This document shows positions 15,990 through 25,742 of a stretch of DNA of 51,039 nt, in pieces. The notes under the pieces were generated by a model, which saw only the letters and a list, made by a program, of their open reading frames with translations, searched no databases and was not told where the DNA came from. The position numbers and the translations under genes were made by a program. Source of the stretch: Amycolatopsis acididurans (GTDB taxonomy: Bacteria > Actinomycetota > Actinomycetes > Mycobacteriales > Pseudonocardiaceae); the NCBI RefSeq assembly GCF_012328925.1, contig NZ_JAAXLS010000049.1, positions 1-51,039 on the forward strand, read 5' to 3'. The stretch's first letter is position 1, and each line of letters begins with the position of its first letter.

Positions 15990-16289
15990 TTACTGGCCGG
16001 AAAGACTGAGGGTCTTGCCCGCCTTGAGAATGTTCTCCCGTTCGGCTTCCGAAAGCCCACCCCAAATCCCGTAGGGTTCGTGCACGGCAAGCGCGTGCTC
16101 ACGGCACAGGCGCAGTACCGGACACGCCTGGCATATGGCCTTCGCCCTGGCCTCCCGCCGGGCTCGGGCCGGTCCGCGCTCCCCGTCGGGATGGAAGAAA
16201 GCAGCGCTGTCCATCCCTCGGCAGGACCCCTCCAGCTGCCAGTCCCAAATATCGGCATTCGGGCCTGGGAGCCTGCGCGTATCTGCCAT
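15990..16289 (-). CDS. whiD: WhiB-like iron-sulfur regulator, WhiB3/WhiD type
   Basis: 99 residues. The four [4Fe-4S] ligands are Cys23, Cys53, Cys56 and Cys62 (CxxC spacing between the middle pair), followed by the GIWGG turn at 74-78 and a basic tail. The N-terminal LPGPNADIWDWQLEGSCRGMDS is nearly the same as mycobacterial WhiB3, ortholog of Streptomyces WhiD, which is needed for late spore maturation. WhiB3/WhiD bind region 4 of the principal sigma factor and respond to O2, NO and redox state. ATG 16289 is chosen for GGAGG eight bases upstream. Position next to groEL1 and bldM matches the Streptomyces and mycobacterial order. Confidence 0.93.
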   Translation of the reverse strand: MADTRRLPGPNADIWDWQLEGSCRGMDSAAFFHPDGERGPARARREARAKAICQACPVLRLCREHALAVHEPYGIWGGLSEAERENILKAGKTLSLSGQ

Positions 16290-16558
16290 CGTGACCGCCT
16301 CCGTTTTTCGGTCGGTGACCCTCACTGATCAGTTGCGCTGGGACTACTCCATTCGGTGCAACGGCGGTAACGTTAGAAGCGCGCCAATAGTTGTTCAAGG
16401 AAATCTCCCGGATTCAGCCTTTAGGTGTCCCCCGCAAGCGTGAGAACAGATCTTTTCCCAGGTCGCGCTGCATAACATTCGGGTTGCTGGGTAGTCATGC
16501 TCCCTGGATATTGGGGTGAATGGACCACCGAGGGTGTGCGGGGAAGGCGGAGCCGACG
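16290..16558. promoter_or_regulatory. whiB3-merR divergent intergenic region
   Basis: 269 bp without a gene, holding the promoters of both divergent genes. The only perfect symmetric site I see is TAACGTTA at 16368-16375. GTTGC (16332) and GCAAC (16358) form a loose inverted pair. A base composition visibly richer in A/T than the coding neighbours fits a promoter region. No assigned sigma-factor motif is claimed. Confidence 0.4.
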
Positions 16559-17452
16559 ATGCCGGTTTCGGCCGTGGCCCGCAGGCTCGGCGTCGCCCCC
16601 GCGACGCTGCGCACGTGGGATCGCCGCTACGGGCTCGGCCCGAGCAGGCACACCGGCGGCAAGCACCGCCGCTACGGTGCCGCCGACATCAACCGCCTCG
16701 AGCTGATGCAGCGGGCGCTGCTGCGCGGCGCCTCCACCGCCGAGGCCGCGCGGTTCGCGCTGGCGCAGGCGCCGGGAACGGTTCCGGACGCCGAGGTAGC
16801 CGAACCTTTCGGCCTTCCCGAACCCGCCGAGGCGCCGGACCGGTCGCTGGCCAGACAGCTGCGCTCGGCCGCGCTCGCGATGGACGGGGCGGCGGTGCAA
16901 CGCCTGCTCGCCGATTCGATCGCCGACGCCGGTGTACTGGCGTCGTGGGAGAACGTGATCGACCCCGTGCTGACGGCGTTCGGCGCGGGCTGGGACGGCA
17001 CCCACGCCCGTCCGGAGGCCGAGTACCTGCTGTCCGAATGCGTGCTCGGCGCACTGATCAGGGCCACTCCGGTGCCGCGCGAACCTCGTAACCAGCGGCC
17101 CGTGCTGCTCAGTTGCGTGCCCGGCGAGCGCGGCGCCCTTCCGCTGTACGCGCTGGCCGCGTGCCTCGCCGAACGTGACGTCGGCACGCAGCTGCTCGGC
17201 GCCGCGCCACCGGCCGACGTGCTCGCGGTCGCGGTGCGGCGCAGCGCGCCGTCGGCGGTCGTGCTGCTCGCCCGTCGCGAACCGGTCGCCGAGCCCCGGC
17301 TGTTCTCCCGGCTCGCGCGCGGCCGCCAGCGCAGCCGCCTGTTCGCACTGGGCGAGGGCTGGTCGAGGGCGGCGCTGCCCGGCAAGATCGAGATGCTGTC
17401 CGACCTGCGGCAGGCCGTCGGACGCGTCGAATATGTCCTACTGGGCCGCTAG
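16559..17452 (+). CDS. MerR-type regulator with degenerate B12-binding-like module
   Basis: 297 residues. The N-terminal MerR helix-turn-helix begins SAVARRLGVAPATLRTWDRRYGL. The middle helical bundle and C-terminal Rossmann-like part match the layout of CarH/LitR cobalamin photosensors. The B12 signature Wx9EH reads Wx9EY here (W in FGAGWDG, then EAEYLLSE). The lower-ligand histidine region reads PGERGALPL instead of ExHxxG. It therefore probably does not bind cobalamin through the usual residues. ATG 16559 is preferred over 16520 because it starts directly at the HTH and has GGAG six bases upstream. It is divergent from whiB3 and followed closely by the Rv3415c-like gene. Confidence 0.8.
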   Translation: MPVSAVARRLGVAPATLRTWDRRYGLGPSRHTGGKHRRYGAADINRLELMQRALLRGASTAEAARFALAQAPGTVPDAEVAEPFGLPEPAEAPDRSLARQLRSAALAMDGAAVQRLLADSIADAGVLASWENVIDPVLTAFGAGWDGTHARPEAEYLLSECVLGALIRATPVPREPRNQRPVLLSCVPGERGALPLYALAACLAERDVGTQLLGAAPPADVLAVAVRRSAPSAVVLLARREPVAEPRLFSRLARGRQRSRLFALGEGWSRAALPGKIEMLSDLRQAVGRVEYVLLGR

Positions 17453-17462
17453 GGTGGCCGAC

Positions 17463-18293
17463 GTGCCATCGGAAGCGCTGCGCCGTGCGGCCTTCGGCGA
17501 CCTCGCCGACCCGGATCCGGCGCTGCTCGCCGCTCCGCGTGCCGCCGGGGACCGGCTGCTGGCCGCGATCGTGCTCGGTGGCCAGGGTCGCTACGCGGCC
17601 GCGGCCGCGCTGCTCGGCCCGCTCGCCCACGTGGCGGATCCGGTCCTCGCCTCGCTCGCGCTGAGCACGTTCGCCTCGCATCGCAGGCAGCTCGGCGGGC
17701 ACGCCGCCGCCTTCGGCCCCGACGGTGCCGCGCTCCGGCTGGTCGCGGGACGTTCCGGCGCCGGGGATGCCGACGGTCTCGACGTCCAGGGCGCCCGCAC
17801 CGACGCGCTGCTCGGGCTCGCCGCCGACAACCTCGGCACGGGCAGGCTGACGGTCGCGCACCGGCTGCTCGCCCGCGCCGAGCCGGTGTCGTGGCGCTCG
17901 CGGGTCCGGCTCGGCTGGGTCACCGCCGAGGTCATGCTGGCCGGTGGCCGCGGGCACGAGGCCGTCCCGCCCGCCGAGACGGCGCTGGAGATCGCGACCG
18001 CCGCCGGCGCGCGCAGGCACATCACGAAGTCACAGCTGGTGCTCGCCGCCGCCCTCGGAGCGACCGGCGATCGGGAACGAGCGATGCACCTCGTCGACGA
18101 CGCGTTCGCCGTGTCGGAGAAATTCGCACTAAGCTCCTTGAGTTGGCCCGCCGGCCTGCTCGCCGCGGACATGCGGCCCTCCGCGAGCGAGGAGTATCGA
18201 TCCAGGGTCGACGCGACCTTGCACGCTGTGTTACGACGTTCTGATCCGGTTGGGAGGCGGCTCGCGCATGAATCGCCCTGGCTACCGGGTTGA
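17463..18293 (+). CDS. Conserved alpha-helical protein (Rv3415c-like, TPR-type)
   Basis: 276 residues, alanine/leucine-rich. Repeated helical pairs (RLLAAIVLGGQGRYAAAAALL, ADNLGTGRLTVAHRLLARAE, QLVLAAALGATGDRERAMHLVDDA) look like degenerate tetratricopeptide repeats. Length and position between whiB3 and sigD match the mycobacterial hypothetical Rv3415c; function unknown. GTG 17463 is chosen with AGGGTGG just upstream; GTG 17454 is possible and adds three residues. It starts 10 bp after the merR-type gene, so the two are co-transcribed. Confidence 0.7.
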   Translation: MPSEALRRAAFGDLADPDPALLAAPRAAGDRLLAAIVLGGQGRYAAAAALLGPLAHVADPVLASLALSTFASHRRQLGGHAAAFGPDGAALRLVAGRSGAGDADGLDVQGARTDALLGLAADNLGTGRLTVAHRLLARAEPVSWRSRVRLGWVTAEVMLAGGRGHEAVPPAETALEIATAAGARRHITKSQLVLAAALGATGDRERAMHLVDDAFAVSEKFALSSLSWPAGLLAADMRPSASEEYRSRVDATLHAVLRRSDPVGRRLAHESPWLPG

Positions 18294-18434
18294 CTCCGGC
18301 TGGAGCAGTCAGGCCATCCATACCGACATCCGGGCGAAGATCTTCCAAAAAAAGCCACCGGATCGTGTCAAGGTGCGGCCTAAAGCGTCCGATAGGGGAT
18401 ATGGAATGTCACCCGGCTGCAGGAAGGAAACCCT

Positions 18435-19031
18435 GTGACTACGGTCTTGATCTGCGACGACCGACGCAGTGTCCGCGAAGGGCTCACTCGCGTGATGTCT
18501 GCTGTTCCCGGCGTCAGTCGCATCGACTGCGTAGCGCACGGTGACGAGTTGCTGGCCAGGTACTCGCGGCAGCCGGTGGACGTCGTCCTCGTCGGCACCC
18601 AGCGCGCGATGCCGGCCGGGGTGGAGGCGACTCGGCGGCTGGTGTCCGCCAATCCCACGGCTAACGTCATCGTTTTCGGCGCTCCCGACGATGCGAGCAG
18701 CATCGCCGCGGCCATCGCAGGCGGCGCTCGCGGATATCTGCGCTGGGACGCCTCCCGGCCCGAACTCGTCGCCGCACTGGCGCACACGCTGGCCAGCACC
18801 TCGGTGCCCGCACCGCGTCAGCCCGCCGACCCCGGGGTCCAGCTCACCGAGCGCGAGCTGCAGGTGCTGCGGGGCATGAGCCAGGGCAAGAGCAACGGCC
18901 AGATCGGTCGCGAGCTGTACCTGTCCGAGGACACCGTGAAGACCCACGCGCGGCGGCTGTTCCGCAAGCTCGGGGTCCGTGACCGTGCTCAGGCGGTCGC
19001 GCACGGCTTCCGGCGCGGGCTGGTTTCCTGA
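18435..19031 (+). CDS. bldM: BldM-like orphan response regulator
   Basis: 198 residues: receiver-like domain (1-115) and LuxR/NarL HTH (about 135-198). The C-terminal part, from LTERELQVLRGMSQGKSN through EDTVKTHARRLFRKLG, is close to Streptomyces BldM, which with WhiI controls aerial hyphae and sporulation genes. The acidic pair Asp8-Asp9 is present, but the phosphoacceptor position 54 is Gly (VLVGTQRAMP) and the conserved Lys after GYL is replaced (GYLRWDAS), so the receiver cannot be phosphorylated canonically. GTG start with AGGAAGG upstream. No sensor kinase is adjacent. The neighbourhood whiD-bldM-sigma-guaB is the same as in Streptomyces. Confidence 0.9.
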   Translation: MTTVLICDDRRSVREGLTRVMSAVPGVSRIDCVAHGDELLARYSRQPVDVVLVGTQRAMPAGVEATRRLVSANPTANVIVFGAPDDASSIAAAIAGGARGYLRWDASRPELVAALAHTLASTSVPAPRQPADPGVQLTERELQVLRGMSQGKSNGQIGRELYLSEDTVKTHARRLFRKLGVRDRAQAVAHGFRRGLVS

Positions 19032-19248
19032 CCACCCCGGTCTCGCTACACTCAACCCTTCGTTGAACACTTGAATATCTCCATCTGACGGTTTGTGCGC
19101 GTCTTCAACCAGCAGGGCGTGCTGGACGAGACCGTGCACTACGACGTCGGACCCGAGCGGTACGGTGACATCACCGGTGCGAGGGATGCGGAATGCCGCG
19201 CGCCGTCATTTTGTACGCCTACACGTAACGCTGGGACTGTTGTCTGCG

Positions 19249-19821
19249 ATGGCCAATGTGGGGGACGGACTGGACGAGTCAGTCGCCGCCGCTGTCGAGG
19301 GGGATCCTCAGGCGGTCGAGCGGCTGCTGGCTGCCATCCGTCCTTTAGTGGTGCGGTACTGCCGCGCCAGGGTTGGCAGGCAGGAGCGTTCGTTCGCTTC
19401 GGCCGACGACGTAGCTCAGGAGGTGTGTCTCGCGGTGCTCACGGCCCTGCCTTCGTACCGTGACCAAGGACGCCCGTTCCTGGCTTTCGTGTACGGCATC
19501 GCCCAGCACAAAGTGGCTGACGCGCACCGTGCCGCCGCCCGCAACCGGGCCGAGCCGGTGGCCGAGATCCCCGACGAGATCGAAGGGGATGTCGGCCCTG
19601 AGCAGCGCGCGCTGCAGGGAGAGCTCAACGAGCGCATGGCCCAGTTGCTCCAGGTGTTGCCGGACAAACAACGCGAGATCGTGGTGCTTCGAGTGGTCGT
19701 GGGGCTTTCCGCTGAGGAGACCGCGGACGCGGTCGGTTCGACTCCCGGCGCCGTCCGGGTCGCGCAACATCGTGCTCTCGCGCGGCTCCGCAAGGCGCTG
19801 GCGTCCGAGGAGGTGGCCTGA
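19249..19821 (+). CDS. sigD: ECF sigma factor SigD
   Basis: 190 residues. Region 2 covers IRPLVVRYCRARVG to YGIAQHKVADAHRAAARNRAEP. Region 4 covers LPDKQREIVVLRVVVGLSAEETADAVGSTPGAVRVAQHRAL. Wording and order match mycobacterial SigD, a stationary-phase/starvation sigma factor. ATG 19249 is chosen to give the normal N-terminus; the open frame extends to 19093 but the extra residues show no sigma features. It directly abuts rsdA, its anti-sigma factor. The 217 bp upstream (19032-19248) contains no gene and is presumed promoter. Confidence 0.92.
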   Translation: MANVGDGLDESVAAAVEGDPQAVERLLAAIRPLVVRYCRARVGRQERSFASADDVAQEVCLAVLTALPSYRDQGRPFLAFVYGIAQHKVADAHRAAARNRAEPVAEIPDEIEGDVGPEQRALQGELNERMAQLLQVLPDKQREIVVLRVVVGLSAEETADAVGSTPGAVRVAQHRALARLRKALASEEVA

Positions 19822-20772
19822 GTGACCGACCACGACCCCCGGGACGAGGGTAGACGCGAGCCGCAGGGTGAGCTGACCTACGACGACACGATGAGTTCGT
19901 CGCAGGCGGCGTTCGAGGCGGATCTGTCGGCGGTGCACGCCGACGACGCCCTGCTCGACGCCCTCGGTGGTTCCGACCCGCAGATCGCGGACGGCTTCGG
20001 CGACCAGGAGCTCAACGCCCTGCTGCTCGCCTGGCGCCGCGACATCGACAGCGAGCCGCTGGCCGAGCTGGTGGACACCGACACCGCGGTGACCACGGTC
20101 AAGGCGGCGGCCATGGCGCAGCGGCACAAGCAGCGGCCGCGCAGGCTTCGGCTGCTCGTGCCGGTCGCGGCGGCCGCCGCGGTGCTGGCCATCGCGTTCA
20201 CCGGCACCAGCGTGGCCGCGCGCGACGCTCAGCCCGGCGACACGCTGTGGGGCCTGACCAAGGTGCTCTACGCCGACCACGCGCGTTCGGTCGAGGCCGC
20301 CTCCGCGGCCCGCACCGATCTGCAGCAGGCGAGCATCGCCCTGTCGCAGGGCCGCATCGCCGAGGCGCAGAAGGCGCTGTCCGAGGCCGCGGCCAAGCTC
20401 ACCCAGGTGTCCGCGGAGGACAACCTGGACCAGCTGATGCTCGAGCACAAGCAGCTGTCGGCGATGCTGCACGACCCGAGCTCGTCGCCGCCGTCGTCGA
20501 GCACCACCACACCGCCGTCCTCGTCGGTGCTGTCGTCCTCGTCGGTCACGCCCTCGCAGCCGCCGGTCGTGCCGCCGACCTCGTCGACACCACTGCCGTC
20601 CACCACCTCGCCGTCGCCGCCCACGTCGAGCACCTCGTCGACGCCGCCGACCACGAGCAGCAGCACGGCCAGTGCGGCGGGCAGCGGCTCGGGCAGCACG
20701 ATCCGTTACGACACGGGCACCGCGAACACCGGTGCCGGCGGTCAGGCGCCGGCCGGGACGACCGGTAACTGA
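19822..20772 (+). CDS. rsdA: Anti-sigma-D factor RsdA
   Basis: 316 residues. The cytosolic N-terminal part (1-105) contains the SigD-binding segment DADLSAVHADDALLDALGG-type acidic helix and ALLLAWRRDIDSEPL. One transmembrane helix follows at about 109-131. The outside part has a helical stretch with Ala/Gln-rich repeats (about 150-210), then a long Ser/Thr/Pro linker. Regulated proteolysis of RsdA releases SigD in mycobacteria. GTG starts immediately after the sigD TGA, so the two are coupled and expressed in a fixed ratio. Confidence 0.9.
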   Translation: MTDHDPRDEGRREPQGELTYDDTMSSSQAAFEADLSAVHADDALLDALGGSDPQIADGFGDQELNALLLAWRRDIDSEPLAELVDTDTAVTTVKAAAMAQRHKQRPRRLRLLVPVAAAAAVLAIAFTGTSVAARDAQPGDTLWGLTKVLYADHARSVEAASAARTDLQQASIALSQGRIAEAQKALSEAAAKLTQVSAEDNLDQLMLEHKQLSAMLHDPSSSPPSSSTTTPPSSSVLSSSSVTPSQPPVVPPTSSTPLPSTTSPSPPTSSTSSTPPTTSSSTASAAGSGSGSTIRYDTGTANTGAGGQAPAGTTGN

Positions 20773-20787
20773 CCCCGAAGACACGAA

Positions 20788-20819
20788 AAGGCCCGGCCGG
20801 AAAAATCCGGCCGGGCCTT
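20788..20819. terminator. rsdA terminator
   Basis: Perfect 14-bp stem AAGGCCCGGCCGGA / TCCGGCCGGGCCTT with an AAAA loop and a following TTC-rich run, 15 bp after rsdA. It also serves the convergent DUF5319 gene. Confidence 0.93.
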
Positions 20820-20831
20820 CTTCGTGGTCGG

Positions 20832-21227
20832 TCAGTAAGCGCTCTCCGTCGTGGTCACGCCGTCGGCGAACCCCCGGCAGTACTCCCAGCTGACGTAGTT
20901 CGCCGGGTCCGGGTCGTAGGCGGGCTCGTGCGGCCGCATCCGGCCGTCGGCGAGCAGCTGCTCCAGGCTCGAGCGCAGCAGATGCCAGTCGTGGTAATGC
21001 GGTTGGTCACATTCACCGCAGTCGACCACGATCCCGCGCACCCCACGGGGCTCCAGCAACGCCTGGTAGACGGCCAGGTCCGACAGGTCGGCGAGCAGCT
21101 CGGCGCGTGCCTGCGCGTCGAGCGGTTCCTCCAGGTCATCGCCGAAATCGGCGAGTCCCGCGGCCGGGTCGTCGGGGTCGTCTGCGAACGGATCGGGGGG
21201 CAACACATCGTGCGGCACGCGTCGCAC
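20832..21227 (-). CDS. DUF5319-type conserved protein (Rv3412-like)
   Basis: 131 residues, acidic and cytosolic. The N-terminal PPDPFADDPDDPAAG is followed by a core with VDCGECDQPHYHDWHLLRSSL; Cys-x2-Cys and His-x-His together look like a zinc-binding site. The C-terminal end is SWEYCRGFADG. It is found at this place in actinobacteria (Rv3412 between sigD/rsdA and guaB2); function unknown. GTG 21227 is used; GTG 21218 is possible. It is divergent from guaB2 with 82 bp between. Confidence 0.78.
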   Translation of the reverse strand: MRRVPHDVLPPDPFADDPDDPAAGLADFGDDLEEPLDAQARAELLADLSDLAVYQALLEPRGVRGIVVDCGECDQPHYHDWHLLRSSLEQLLADGRMRPHEPAYDPDPANYVSWEYCRGFADGVTTTESAY

Positions 21228-21309
21228 GGTACCGGGCGGGGGTGGTGCGCTGTCCAGATACCATCGTTAAAAGGTTCACCGACATGCCGAGGAAGGTCAG
21301 CGACCAGCC

Positions 21310-22812
<1,503 letters not shown>

Positions 22813-22845
22813 CGCGGGCCGTCCACAACGAGAAGGGATCCGCAC

Positions 22846-23976
22846 GTGCGGGATCTGGTCGAGATCGGCATGGGCCGCGAGGCTCGCCGGGCGTATGACC
22901 TCGACGACGTGGAGATCGTCCCGTCGCGCCGGACGCGGTCTTCGGCGGTCGTGTCGACCGCGTGGCAGATCGACGCCTACCGGTTCGACCTGCCGCTGGT
23001 CACGCACCCGACGGACGCGATCGTCTCCCCGGCGAGGGCGGTGGAGATCGGCAAGCTGGGCGGCCTCGGCGTGCTCAACGCCGAGGGCCTGTGGGCACGT
23101 CATTCGAACGTCGAGGACGCCATGCGGCGGCTGAGCGACGCGGCGAAGAGCGAGGACCACACCGCGCTGGTGCGGCTGCTGCAGGAGCTGCACTCGGCGC
23201 CGATCCAGCCGGAACTGCTGACCGAGGCGATCCGCATGGTCCGCGAGGCCGGGGTGACCGTCGCTGCGCGGGTCAGCCCGCAGCACGCGGCCGAGCTGAC
23301 GCCGGCGCTGATCTCGGCCGGGGTCGAGATCCTCGTCGTGCAGGGCACGATCATCTCCGCCGAGCACGTGTCGGGGGAGAAGGATCCGCTGGATCTCAAG
23401 GAGTTCATCGGCGGGCTCGACGTTCCCGTCATCGCCGGTGGCGTCGCGGACTACCGCACCGCGATGCACCTCATGCGCACCGGCGCGGCCGGGGTGATCG
23501 TCGGTCACGGCTACACCCCGGGCATCACCAGCACCGACCGCGTGCTGGGCATCGGCGTGCCGATGGCGACGGCGATCATCGACGCGGCCGCCGCACGCCG
23601 CGACTACCTCGACGAGACCGGCGGCCGGTACGTGCACGTGCTCGCCGACGGCGGCATGACCTGCTCCGGCGACATCGCGAAGGCCATCGCGTGCGGCGCG
23701 GACGCGGTGATGCTGGGTTCGCTGCTGGCCACTCCCGCCGACGCGCCGGGCCACGGGCTGTACTGGACCGCCGCCGCGGCGCACCCGTCGGTGCCGCGTT
23801 CGCGCGTGGCCACGGCGTCCGACGTGGACGTGGACCTCAACACGCTGCTGTTCGGGCCCTCCTCGGACGCCGACGGCACCGTCAACCTGTTCGGCGCCCT
23901 GCGCCGGGCGATGGCGAAGACGGGCTATTCGGACCTCAAGGAGTTCCAGCGCGTGGGGCTTACCGTCCGCGCCTGA
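22846..23976 (+). CDS. guaB3: GuaB3-type IMPDH-like protein
   Basis: 376 residues, IMPDH/GMPR barrel without CBS domains. The active-site loop reads GHGYTPGITSTDR; the position of the IMPDH catalytic cysteine is Thr228. The phosphate-binding part (ADGGMTCSGDIAKAI) and the VMLGSLLA strand are kept. Actinobacterial GuaB3 is co-conserved with guaB2 and guaA but its reaction is not settled for this class. The missing nucleophile argues against standard IMPDH chemistry. GTG start, AGAAGG upstream, co-transcribed with guaB2. Confidence 0.9.
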   Translation: MRDLVEIGMGREARRAYDLDDVEIVPSRRTRSSAVVSTAWQIDAYRFDLPLVTHPTDAIVSPARAVEIGKLGGLGVLNAEGLWARHSNVEDAMRRLSDAAKSEDHTALVRLLQELHSAPIQPELLTEAIRMVREAGVTVAARVSPQHAAELTPALISAGVEILVVQGTIISAEHVSGEKDPLDLKEFIGGLDVPVIAGGVADYRTAMHLMRTGAAGVIVGHGYTPGITSTDRVLGIGVPMATAIIDAAAARRDYLDETGGRYVHVLADGGMTCSGDIAKAIACGADAVMLGSLLATPADAPGHGLYWTAAAAHPSVPRSRVATASDVDVDLNTLLFGPSSDADGTVNLFGALRRAMAKTGYSDLKEFQRVGLTVRA

Positions 23977-24032
23977 ACCCGTCGGTAACTTACTCCTGGT
24001 CAGAAGTTGCGTCGCGCGTTACCCTTTTATGT

Positions 24033-25742
24033 GTGACCGCGAGTAACAGCAGTGCAGCTGACTATGACGTGATCGTGGTCGGATCGGGCTTCGGCGGCAG
24101 CGTCGCGGCCCTCCGGCTCACGGAGAAGGGCTACCGGGTCGCCGTCGTGGAGGCGGGCCGCCGGTACGCCGACGACGAGTTCGCCAAGACCTCGTGGGAC
24201 CTCAAGCACTACTTGTGGGCTCCCGCGCTCGGCTGCTTCGGTATCCAGCGCATCCACCTGCTGCGCGACGTGATGATCCTGGCCGGTTCCGGGGTCGGCG
24301 GCGGCTCGCTGGTCTACGCGAACACGCTCTACCGGCCGCTGAAGCCCTTCTACCAGGACAGGCAGTGGTCGCACATCACCGACTGGGAGTCCGAACTCGC
24401 GCCGCACTACGACCAGGCGAGCCGGATGCTCGGCGTGGTCACCAACCCGAGCGTCACGCCCTCCGACGAGGTCATGCGCAAGGTCGCGGCCGACATGGGC
24501 GTCGCGGAGTCCTACCATCCGACGCCGGTCGGCGTGTACTTCGACAAGCCGGGCCAGGACGTCGACGACCCGTTCTTCGGCGGCGCCGGTCCGCGGCGCA
24601 CGGGCTGCACCGAATGCGGCGCCTGCATGACAGGCTGCCGGGTCGGCGCCAAGAACACGCTGGTCAAGAACTACCTCTACCTCGCCGAACAGGGCGGCGC
24701 GCAGGTGCTGCCGATGACCACGGTAGACGCCGTGCGCCCGCAGGCCGACGGGTCGTTCGTGGTGGACGTGCACAAGACGGGCAAGCGTTCGCGCCGCTTC
24801 CGCAGCAGTCTCACGGCGGGCCAGGTCGTGCTCGCCGCCGGCACCTGGGGCACCCAGCAGCTGCTGCACAAGATGCGCGATAACGGCGTGCTGCCGGAGT
24901 TGTCGAGCCGGTTCGGCGAGCTGACCCGGACGAACTCCGAGGCGATCATCGGGGCGGGACGGCCCGCGGTGGACCCGGAGCACGACTACAGCCGCGGCGT
25001 CGCGATCACCTCGTCCATCCATCCGGACGAGAACACGCACATCGAACCGGTGCGCTACGGCAAGGGCAGCAACGCGATGAGCCTGCTGCAGACGCTGGCC
25101 ACCGACGGTTCGCTGCCCACCCCGCGCTGGCGGCAGATGCTGCGCACGCTGGTCAAGGAGCCGATCACATCGCTCAAGCTGCTCAACGGCTACAAATGGA
25201 GCGAGCGGACCGTGATCCTGCTGGTGATGCAGAGCCTGGACAACTCGATCACCACGTACACCAAACGCGGCCTGTTCGGGCGCCGGAAGTACACGTCCAA
25301 GCAGGGGCACGGCGAGCCGAACCCGACGTTCATCCCCGCCGGGCACGAGGCGAACCTGCGCACGGCCGAGCACATCGGCGGCGTCGCGGGCGGCACCTGG
25401 GGCGAGATCTTCAACATCCCGCTGACCGCGCACTTCATCGGCGGCGCGCCGATCGGCACGTCGGCCGAGGACGGTGTGATCGACCCGTACCACCGGGTCT
25501 TCAACTACCCCGGTCTCTCCATTGTGGACGGGACGGCGGTGACGGCGAACCTCGGCGTGAACCCGTCGCTGACCATTACCGCGCAGGCGGAGCGGGCGTT
25601 TTCCTTGTGGCCCAACAAGGGTGAGGCCGACCCGCGTCCCGCGCAGTCCAGGGGTTACCGGCGGCTGGACCCAGTGGCGCCGAAGAACCCGGCCGTTCCG
25701 GCGGAGGCGCCCGCGGCGCTGCGGCTACCGATCGTCGGCTGA
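24033..25742 (+). CDS. choD: GMC-family flavoprotein oxidoreductase (ChoD-like)
   Basis: 569 residues from the GTG at 24033. The FAD-binding VIVVGSGFGGSVAALRL (13-29) and VVEAGRR motifs, plus AGSGVGGGSLVYAN (84-97), define the GMC/cholesterol-oxidase-like family. Cys192, Cys195, Cys198 and Cys202 form a CX2CX2CX3C motif (GCTECGACMTGCRVG), the pattern of a [4Fe-4S] site. The C-terminal GTSAEDGVIDPYHRVFNYPGLSIVDG holds the conserved His and Asn region. The position after guaB3 equals mycobacterial choD (Rv3409c), whose sterol activity is debated; the substrate here is unknown. The 3' end overlaps the convergent MFS gene by 18 bp. Confidence 0.85.
   Translation: MTASNSSAADYDVIVVGSGFGGSVAALRLTEKGYRVAVVEAGRRYADDEFAKTSWDLKHYLWAPALGCFGIQRIHLLRDVMILAGSGVGGGSLVYANTLYRPLKPFYQDRQWSHITDWESELAPHYDQASRMLGVVTNPSVTPSDEVMRKVAADMGVAESYHPTPVGVYFDKPGQDVDDPFFGGAGPRRTGCTECGACMTGCRVGAKNTLVKNYLYLAEQGGAQVLPMTTVDAVRPQADGSFVVDVHKTGKRSRRFRSSLTAGQVVLAAGTWGTQQLLHKMRDNGVLPELSSRFGELTRTNSEAIIGAGRPAVDPEHDYSRGVAITSSIHPDENTHIEPVRYGKGSNAMSLLQTLATDGSLPTPRWRQMLRTLVKEPITSLKLLNGYKWSERTVILLVMQSLDNSITTYTKRGLFGRRKYTSKQGHGEPNPTFIPAGHEANLRTAEHIGGVAGGTWGEIFNIPLTAHFIGGAPIGTSAEDGVIDPYHRVFNYPGLSIVDGTAVTANLGVNPSLTITAQAERAFSLWPNKGEADPRPAQSRGYRRLDPVAPKNPAVPAEAPAALRLPIVG

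Noticed and set aside
18294..18434. A short gene upstream of bldM
   Set aside because: Only small frames without ribosome sites or homology; treated as the bldM promoter and leader.
19093..19248. N-terminal extension of sigD
   Set aside because: The extra residues show no sigma-factor similarity, and the ATG at 19249 gives the normal family length.
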